Source of the DNA: Hymenoscyphus infarciens
Taxonomy: Eukaryota; Ascomycota; Leotiomycetes; Helotiales; Helotiaceae
Assembly (NCBI GenBank): GCA_001414345.1
Contig: LLCB01000047.1
Span: forward strand, 124,001 to 188,000
Reading direction: 5' to 3'
DNA length: 64,000 nt
Shown piece after piece: positions 56,401-64,000 of the stretch (positions within the stretch are counted from its first letter, which is position 1; each line of letters opens with the position of its first letter). Both the position numbers and the translations under genes were made by a program. The notes beneath the pieces are model-generated. The model was not told the DNA's origin, searched no databases, and worked only from the letters and a program-made list of their open reading frames with translations.

Positions 56401-58981
56401 ACCGAAACCGCGAACAATAAATCCGAATCGGAAGAGCTGAACAAGGATATCAACAATGACGAGACGATTGCGGCGGAACTTGATAGCCTAAGAGCTCTTG
56501 CGTTGGAGACGGAGCAGGCTCAGACAAAACTAGTAGAAAAGTATGCTCAATTGGAGGAAGAGCATTTGGAAGCCCTTGATTTAGTGGAGGAGCTTAGAAC
56601 GGACCTTTCCAAGGCAAAGGCAAATGAGAGTAACTCTCCACGCGCAACAACACCCGTCATCCGCCGCAAATCATCTCAGAACGTCATGATTATCGACAAG
56701 GCCCATCGTGCGTTCGCTTCCCTTCGAAATATTGCTACAGAAAACTTCGAAGAAAGCCCAGATGTCATGGCAAATTTCGAGCTCAATCTCAACACTGCAA
56801 TGCACGAGCTTCACTCCCGGTCTGAGCGTGTACAGGAACTGGAAGCCGACATTACGGCGGTTAGGAAAGAGATGGAGTCAAAGATGGCCATCATCTCTGG
56901 TCTAACCCGCGAGCGGTCTAGCATGAAATCCTCACCCATGGACATGTCAGTGGTTTCTACCATGCGTGACCAGGTATTGCAAAGCGAGAATCAAATGCGA
57001 GTCCTCCAGGAACAACATGCCGCCCGAGAGAAGGAGTTGCAAGACGAGATGGAATCACTCCGAGTTTCTATCGACTCTCATTCCAAAGCAGTGGATATGG
57101 ACAAGTCTGTGGCAGATGAGCAAGGTGCCCTCAAGGAGGCACAAGACAAAAAGATTGCCGAGCTTGAGGCAGAACTTTCCACCTGGGAGGGCAAACACAA
57201 AACTGCTCTCGCATCCATGGATAAATCTGTGTCAGAGGAGCAAAGTGCTTTCAATGAGGCGCAAGACAAAAAGATTTCCGAACTCGAGGCAGAACTTTCC
57301 AACTGGGAGGGGAGACACAAAGCTGCTCTCGCATCAATGGAGACCTCCGAGAAGCAGTTGTTGGCAACTGTTGCCGATCTCGAACGTCAAATTTCCACTG
57401 TAAAGGATGATGATCATCAACAGAAGCAGGTGGCTGGTGACCAAGATGACTTTGTTAGCAATTTACAAAAGGAGATTGATGAGCACAAGACCTCTTTGGC
57501 CACACGCTCCGCTCGCATTGCTGAGCTTGAGAATTCACATTCTGCAACCCGCACCCAACTCGAGGAGGCAACCAAGTCTAGAGATATGGCACACGCAGCC
57601 AACGAGGAACACCAGGCCCTCGTAGCTAATCTCGAGAAGCAGATCAGCAATCATGAAATGGTTGTCAAGACTCATCAAGATGGTCTTAATCTTTTACAAG
57701 CCAATCACGCTGAGGAGATTCAGACAATGAGAGCTGGAATTGAAGCAGAGCACCACGAACGCTTCCTGCAACTTTCATCGAAGCACCAAGAGACAATAGA
57801 AACCATGCAGAATGAGCTTGCCGAAGCTCGCGATGATCTCACAAAAATTGCCACTCAGGTTGCCTTTGCTCTTGGCTTAGATGTCAGCACCGAGAAATTG
57901 CAGGAACGAATTGACGATTTGTTGGCAGACCAAAAAGCGCTAGCTGATGAGCAGAAGAAGAGCGCCGAGCTAAAGGTACATGTTAATGAGCTTTCTGATC
58001 TTAATGAGTCAGTGGTAGCTGAGCTCGACTCGGTCAAGGCGGAGCTCGCTAGCTTACTCGCTGAGACTCATGAGGGGGCCAGATTACGAGCAGAGCACAC
58101 AACTGTTTCTGAACAACTTATGGCCTTGAAGAAGGAGATGACCAACTTGGAGACTAAAAACAAGAAGAATTCACGTCTGGTAGATGAACTTGAAGAACAA
58201 TTAGCGTCCAACTTCGATCAACACCAAATTGCCAACAACCGACTTTCTACTTTACAGACCGAGCGAAATGCTCAATTGGAAGAGGCAAATGCAAACGTTG
58301 CTCGTGCTCAAACAGAGCTTGAGGCTATCAAAGAGGAATATGCCTCTCTTCAGGTAAGTTTCCGCTTTCAAGTTGTAAAAATGCACATGTGCTAATATGT
58401 CTCAGGCCAAATTTGGAGATCTTGGAATGGAACCCGCTAGTAGTCCCAATCGTTCCAACTCCATCTCCGGTCCTGGCCTCAAAAAGTCCGCATCTGTTGC
58501 ATCGTTACCATCCCCCCCACCGGCCATTCCACTGCCCCCTCTTCCAGGAAGCCTGAATGGTCAGGTTCCACAAACACCCACTCAAGGTAATCGACCAAAC
58601 AGCAAAGACCTCGCTCTTTCTCAAATCCAAGAGGACCAAGAAGCTCGAATTCGAACAATTGAGAAGCACCTGTTCGCCGAGAAGCAACTCACCACCACTC
58701 TTGAGGAGGCCCTTACCGACTTGGAGAGACAAAGCAATAAGGTTAAATCTGATTGTGACGCATGGCGCAGACGTGCAAACGAACTTGAAGCCGAGTTGAA
58801 GGAGGCCCACGAGAAGGCGAAGAATGCCGACAACGAAAAGGAGAACCGCTGGAGCATGCTTCAGGTCGAAGAAGAGCGAAAGAAAAGACAAGCTGCCGAG
58901 GTCGCTCGAGCCCAATTGGAAGAGCGAATGAACGCCATCAGCAAGAAGAGCAAGAAGAAGGGAAGTCTAAACTGCTTTTAA
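53486..58981 (+). CDS. large N-motor kinesin (kinesin-4-like), 1765 aa
   Basis: Four exons: 53486-53645, 53705-54028, 54116-58353 and 58406-58981. Junctions restore SVKVVVRVRPPLK at the motor start and VMG/GVIPRAG inside it. The motor (about residues 50-425) has the P-loop GQSGAGKS (137-144; Ser/Ala/Ser where GQTGSGKT is usual), switch I NAKSSRSH (287-294), switch II DLAGSE (341-346) and the neck-side LNTVQYAQRARAIQSKPR. The remaining 1,300 residues are almost entirely coiled coil with breaks near 570-680 and 1480-1540. The tail contains a proline tract (SPPPAIPLPPLP) and a basic end, KKSKKKGSLNCF. Plus-end-directed transport or microtubule-organising function is expected; the kinesin-4 assignment is tentative. 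The 50 residues before the motor are Ser/Pro/Arg-rich. Confidence 0.95.
57097..57336 (+). repeat. exact-length tandem duplication, 2 x 120 bp, in kinesin stalk
   Basis: 57097-57216 and 57217-57336 each encode a 40-residue unit starting MDKSV and containing EAQDKKI(A/S)ELEAELS(T/N)WEG. The copies differ at scattered, partly silent sites, so the duplication is not recent. Confidence 0.9.
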
Positions 58982-61170
58982 CCTTCTTGTTCCAGTACAC
59001 TTTGCCTCCGCATCTTCCGCCATCCCACGGACACGGCACAATCTGGTTCTATTGCACATATGTCTTTTGCGCGATTTGATTTGTTGATTCCCCCCATTTC
59101 TTTTTCGAGTTCCCCTTCTTAGCACATAATTCTACACACGAGACTATACTTACATGGTGGCGGTGGTGAATTTGGGGGCGGGTGACATCAGGCGGAATAT
59201 TTGACGAGAGCATGCGTTCTTTGGATTCGATGAGCCCTGTATTCATGTTTTTTCCCCTCTCGTCGCTTGATTTGGCTTTTTGTTGTTCCTGTTGGTTCTT
59301 TTTCTTTTGTTTACGAGCGAGATACCACCTCTTTATCGCGGAAATTTGGCGCTGGAGCACCTTCTTTACTTTTTTTCTCCTTGCTCACAGCGCGACTGAG
59401 CTAATTTTTTGTAACACCTAACGAATGATGGCGAGCCTTCCCCCCAAACTCTTTTTACCTTTCTTTCTATTTGGCGGAACCTCTTTTTTTTTTTTCAACG
59501 GAGAGGGAGCACTCGTTAATGAGCTTCGGATTTTGTGGATGAGGATGGATAAGATGACTTCATAGAAGACATGAAAGGGGGATTAGGGAGGTTCCGGAGT
59601 CATTTATTTGATGATGCTACTTCTTTGTTTTGCATGATTCGGATGCAGGGAGAGGATAGGGCTGAGGAGAAAGGGGAAGGAGAGACGAGGGGCTTGAGTG
59701 GAGAGGTTGAATGGAAGATAGTGGTGCCATATACCAATAGAAATGAGATATTTTCCCCCTTGAACTTTGCGGTTGAATAATTGTCAGATGTGATGTGGAG
59801 CTAGCTAAGATAGTAGCTTACTTGCCTCCCGCGATCCTTTCCGTGATCAGAGAGAATTATAAGGCTCTGGGACTCTAGTCACTTCACTGGTAGCTCACAG
59901 GCATGCCGCATACGCAAGATGGGTACACCATCGCGATAGGACTCTCATGGCTCTGCGGCGAACTTTCAACCGACCCGGATCAAAAAGCGAACACCCTTTT
60001 TGATTCCACTTTACTCGTCGTCTTGGTCATCTAAGCTTGACTTACTAGTCACTCTAACCTGACGTTTTAGAGTTTGAATGGAGAGCCACTTTCGCGTTTT
60101 TTGTTGCTGTCGAAGGGGAAAGATTTGTTTGTCTGGTTTTGAAAGTACGGGGGGAAGGGGAGGGCAAACGGTTGTTGCTGAATGGGGAGTGTAGTGATGG
60201 TATTGTTAAGGGTTGTGGGTGCTCGAGGTTGGGGTGGGATAGTTCTGGGTCTGGGTATGTGTGATGTTGCTTGTGGTAGTGGCTGGGGAAGCAGAGGAAG
60301 GTGTTTTGTAGGGGTAGCTGGGTGTTGAGGTGGGGGACTTTGAAGCCGAGTGGAGGGTCTTGTTGCTTTGGGTGAAGGAAATTCATTCCTAGTTCGTTGT
60401 GTCGGAGTGGGTAGAGTTCTTGGCGAGTGGTGGTGTGCTTGGGATACAGCGTGGTGATTGGCGAAGAGGCTTCGTCATAAAAGATGCAGCGTCGAATCTG
60501 GTCTTTTGTTTGCTGAAGACGAGCTGGGTTGAAACATGTGGTTAGTCACTCTACTTGTGAGGGAGTATGGGTGGGCTTTCGTTGTCTAGGTGAGGTGGTT
60601 TGATTCGAAAGATGTATTGGTTTTTAGTCAAAGAGGTTTGGGAAAGTAAGTGTTTCTCTTGAGTACTTTGACATGAGTGATACTTCGTATCCACAGAACA
60701 TCCACTGCCAAAGAATTTCTGAGGGCCGTAGCTGAAGACCTCATGACCTTCCATATTGAGTGTTCAGATAGGCGTCTCTCATCGTTACCTTCTTAGCATC
60801 GCTGGCGGCCTGATGTTTTAAGGTAATCTGCTGAAAAGCTAATTGTTGCCCCCCCCCCCCCCCCCCCCCCGGAGCAAAACTTGTGGGGAACGCGGTCTAG
60901 GGGCTTAACTTCGTCTTCCTATTTCAGAAGATTTTCGGTCTTCTACTGACATACTTCCCAGCTCGCAAGGAATCCTTCAGAGTAATTGCGCCTCGTTTTT
61001 TTGAAGATTGATTTTTACCAGCCCCTGCCACCAGTATCGCATTTTGTCTGCGATATTTATTGGAAAGCAAAAGTGGAAATCAGTCTAATTTACAAAATGA
61101 TATGGATACCCCTCCCAGAGTCCGAGACCTCCGCTCTTCGATTCCCAACATGGGCCACGCCCAAAAGTAC
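58982..61170. other. 2.2-kb intergenic region, no supported gene
   Basis: Between the convergent kinesin and nitrilase genes. A proline-rich minus-strand frame (60054-60386) has biased composition but no motif. A 22-base C run lies at 60849-60870. Otherwise nothing recognised. Confidence 0.45.
60849..60870. repeat. homopolymer, 22 C
   Basis: Uninterrupted run of 22 C. Its true length may be uncertain in the assembly. Confidence 0.9.
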
Positions 61171-62477
61171 CTACTCGGAATCCTTCTTCTCCTCATCCAG
61201 AGCGGCGAGAGGGACAGAGAGTCCCACTCTATCAATCGTCTTTGTGATTTTGATAGAGCCAGTGCGCTTGTCCTCGCGAACGACGAGGTCTTTACGATCC
61301 GTGTCTACCAAAAGGCGGATGAGATCAGGTCTCATGTAATGTCCGCCCTATGGTACAACATTAGTCACTGAATCTGGTCACAAAAAGGTAGGGGGATCAC
61401 TTACGAAATCTGCCAGTGCTTTGCTGAGGTGAGCTTCGTCGAGGTCAATCTATGAGTGGAAGGTTAGTATGTCCTAGAGTGATTGAAACGTAGCACGGGG
61501 AAACATACGTCCACGAAAAGCAGCCCCTCGAAATCCTTGGCAGGGTGCTCAACAAGATTTTGTCCGTCTGGACCGTAGATTCGGCTATTTCCATTGTAGA
61601 CCTTTGGATCCTCCTGCTCTTTTCCAGGAGGCGTGTTAAGTTTGATACCTTCCTTGGAAATAGTTTGGAAAGGGGCGAGAGTGAAAGTTCCTGTCTCGAT
61701 GGCGTATGCAGGCGTGACAATCTGTTCATTTCATTAGACTCCCCTCAATACCAAACGGAGCGTTGTGAAAGTGGGCTTACGTCTGAATTTGCATCACTGA
61801 TGTTGGTATAAGGATCAGGATACCTCAAAGTTGTCGCATCAGGGTAAAGAGGCCAAGCTGCTACGTGGACTTGCTCCCCCAAGCTAGCAGCATAAGCCTT
61901 CAAGAAGGGGTTCATGTTCTCCCAGCAGTTCAAGTGGCCAATTCTTCCAATCTCGGTATCCACAACACTCTCTGTGGTATCTCCTGTTCCGTCTCCGAAA
62001 ACGAGACGTTCGACATGAGTAGCCTTGATTTTACGGCGGTGGTTGATCACATCTCCGGTTGGCGAAATCATGACCTGAGTGGTGTAGAGTGAAGCGAGAT
62101 CAAGTTCGGAATATCCCAGGGAGACGAAGATTTTGTTAGCGCGTGCGGCCTCACGAATCCGATGCATCTCGGGGAAGTCCGAGGCGAGACTGTTTTCGCG
62201 GTATTTCTTGAGGAGAGGGAGGGATTCTTGGTAAGTGACTTTCCAAGCCCAGTATGGGTAACCCGGAATCCCTGGTAACCAATCAGTCTTGTTTTTCTTT
62301 GAATTTTGAGAGAAAAGGGGTTTTCTTACAGAGTTCCGGAAAGGCAATGAGTTTACAGCCAGCAGCTCCAGCTTCGTTGATGTATTTGATGGTTTTTTGG
62401 GTGGAAAGCTCGAGGTTGAACCATCCTGGCTCTGCGTTGACGGCTGCTGCCTTGTATTTTCTGATAGTTGCCGGCAT
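61171..62477 (-). CDS. nitrilase-superfamily enzyme, cyanide-hydratase-like
   Basis: Five exons (62330-62477, 61781-62271, 61509-61721, 61405-61449, 61171-61347) give 357 aa. Introns are 57-59 bp and all phases agree. The catalytic triad is E48 (AFPELW), K130 ([11 protein letters not shown]) and C165 ([14 protein letters not shown]); the last motif and [11 protein letters not shown] are closer to fungal cyanide hydratases than to bacterial aryl nitrilases. Later conserved pieces are [42 protein letters not shown] and [14 protein letters not shown]. Expected reaction: hydration of HCN to formamide (EC 4.2.1.66), or hydrolysis of small nitriles. The role would be detoxifying plant-derived cyanide or using nitriles as nitrogen source. 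The start at 62477 ([14 protein letters not shown]) is preferred over an in-frame Met at 62570 because the family begins there. Enzymes of this group form helical filaments; the length fits. Confidence 0.95.
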
Positions 62478-64000
62478 GATTGGAATGCTGGACGTAATTG
62501 GAGTCTTGAAATGTGTCCGTGATGGTAAATGAGGATTGTTGGAAGAAAATGTTGAGGGGAAACACTTCATACTTATATATCACTACAAAACTTGCAGACT
62601 CCACCAATTACTGTATCCAAAAGTCCAAATAAGTCAATGTATATTTCTTGTAAATTATGGTTGAACTCATTCGAATTCATGGGGTCTCGGAGACTGCTCG
62701 GAATTATGTTCAGACGGCATTCGTTTAACATAGCGCAAAGTGCAATGTTACGCATCAAAAAGTCTAAACACTACTCTAGGGACGAAGACTGAGTATAGTG
62801 GGATGATTTTGGGATTTTGGAAGCAACAAAGCTGCATTGAGGAGTGGATATGGACTGATTCGCGATCGTTATGCCGACAAAATTGCGGGTTGTGGATCTC
62901 CTGCTCTGTTGTACATTATAGTCAAATCCCGAAGTGAGGAGCATGAAGTACAACACTTGTTTTGCACAAACAAAAATGGAGAGACTTTTGAAAATTTTGA
63001 CACTCTGGGAGGTGAGTTTTCTGGTGTAACTTCTTCGGTATTTGCCCACCTGCGCCCCACATTTCCGGCATTTGGTCGCTCGGGCGTTATAGGAAGGTCA
63101 AAGTTATAATGATGCTTCAAGGGACCATTCTTTTGGCAAACGAGTTCTATTAGGAAAACAAAGTAAGAACTTACAGTAGTGTATCGAAAACAAACAGGGG
63201 TTTAATGTTAAAACAAAAGAACTAATATGGTAGCTAATACGTCTTTTATAAAAGAATGGATACTCTAGCATTTACGAATTTTCAGACGCCAAGGACGAGC
63301 AAATAGTTTTGAATCTAGTCATCCCAAGTATCATCCCACAACGCGGACAAAAATAGGAGTATAGTTGTGATATTACTTATGTAGGACTAGGATTTGTTGT
63401 CGACTGTACTAATTCAAGTTTCACAACCATACCACGTGAGTTAAAGTCTTAGAGATTGCAATTTGGTATCAATAAGACTAATCTTAAGTCTTTGTATCAA
63501 ACTCACGTCTTGAGAGTGTTTCTCGTAACAGAGGAGAGATCTAACAATCTCGCTTAGACGTTGTGTTGAACCTTTCCGGACAACAAATTTTTTCATCTTC
63601 CGGGGTTTCGGTTGTCTTTCCAGACTCATCAATACCTTCCACAATACAGATAAAAGCAAAAGTAACCTCATTAGAACAGACTCGAGGCATAGATAGCGAA
63701 CGGGAAGGAGAAGAGTTGACTACAAGCCAAGTCACCTCAAGTACCTGGGTTTTCCTTTTTACCCTTTCTCCACTTTGATATCAACATTTCCTATACCAAT
63801 TTTCCTTTAGTTCTTTTGAGTCTACTTGATTTCTCACTATACCGGTGATGTTGCGTTGAAAGCTTGGTGGTTAGAGAAAAGTATAAACAAAGTATGATCC
63901 TAGACGAGGGACATTAGTAAATATTCAACTCAATGAGTATTTCCCAGAGATTCCGCTATGATTCCAGATCCACTAAGGCCCCGAAAGGACTTTGCAGGTC
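62478..64000. other. right edge, no supported gene
   Basis: Nitrilase promoter followed by unassigned sequence. Open frames such as 62837-63109 (+) and 63441-63735 (-) show no recognisable motif. A gene cut by the window edge cannot be excluded. Confidence 0.4.

Noticed and set aside
60054..60386. Proline/histidine-rich minus-strand frame
   Set aside because: Composition follows a G/T-rich plus strand; no conserved block or splice support. Kept as intergenic.

Overview
This window looks like a chromosomal segment of a filamentous ascomycete (Pezizomycotina). Genes are split by 45-105 bp introns with GT(A/G)AGT-type donors and CTAAC/CTAAT branch points. There is a cutinase, a cyanide-hydratase-like nitrilase, a Ctr copper transporter with a copper-fist factor, and a remnant of a fungal NACHT-type (STAND/NLR) gene. 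Long AT-rich blocks consist of transposons carrying C-to-T/G-to-A damage of the kind left by repeat-induced point mutation (RIP). A Leotiomycetes-like origin is my guess only. I see no CRISPR array, rRNA, tRNA or operon that I can support.

Layout. Positions 1-7356 are gene-poor, with an 11-bp minisatellite and a degenerate CTCGGA-rich inverted block near 5 kb. A DUF7025-like AAA ATPase lies at 7357-9534 (+). From about 10.18 to 21.13 kb there is an AT-rich island of nested mobile DNA. Its core is a full-length Ty3/gypsy LTR retrotransposon (11729-17531, minus strand) with two 191-bp LTRs, a CTAAT target-site duplication, a polypurine tract and recognisable but mutated zinc-knuckle and reverse-transcriptase motifs. 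It sits inside an older repeat that has inverted arms, and further inverted-repeat elements lie on both sides.

From 22 to 41 kb: an unknown 452-aa gene (22266-23796 +), a cutinase (24216-25159 -), about 4 kb without genes, a Yra1/ALY mRNA-export adaptor with an unusually long intron (29306-31043 -), the tiny oligosaccharyltransferase subunit Ost4 (31937-32107 -), and the ribosome-associated CCCH protein Tma46/ZC3H15 (32647-33801 +). A Ctr-family copper transporter (34674-35469 -) is divergently paired with a copper-fist transcription factor (36702-37605 +). A small Cys-motif ORF and a glycine-zipper protein (39314-40399 -) follow.

From 41 to 64 kb: a NACHT-type pseudogene (41344-42480), a second AT-rich island (about 44.04-45.48 kb), an atypical protein kinase (45753-46998 +), a Tri3-like acyltransferase (48089-49845 -), a very large N-motor kinesin (53486-58981 +) and a five-exon cyanide-hydratase-like nitrilase (61171-62477 -).

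The clearest functional unit is the copper pair: a candidate copper-responsive regulator and a copper importer sharing a 1.2-kb divergent promoter. Other genes are mostly stand-alone housekeeping or plant-/secondary-metabolism-related. All exon boundaries were derived by hand from splice motifs, reading frame and family motifs remembered from general knowledge; nothing was searched or computed.
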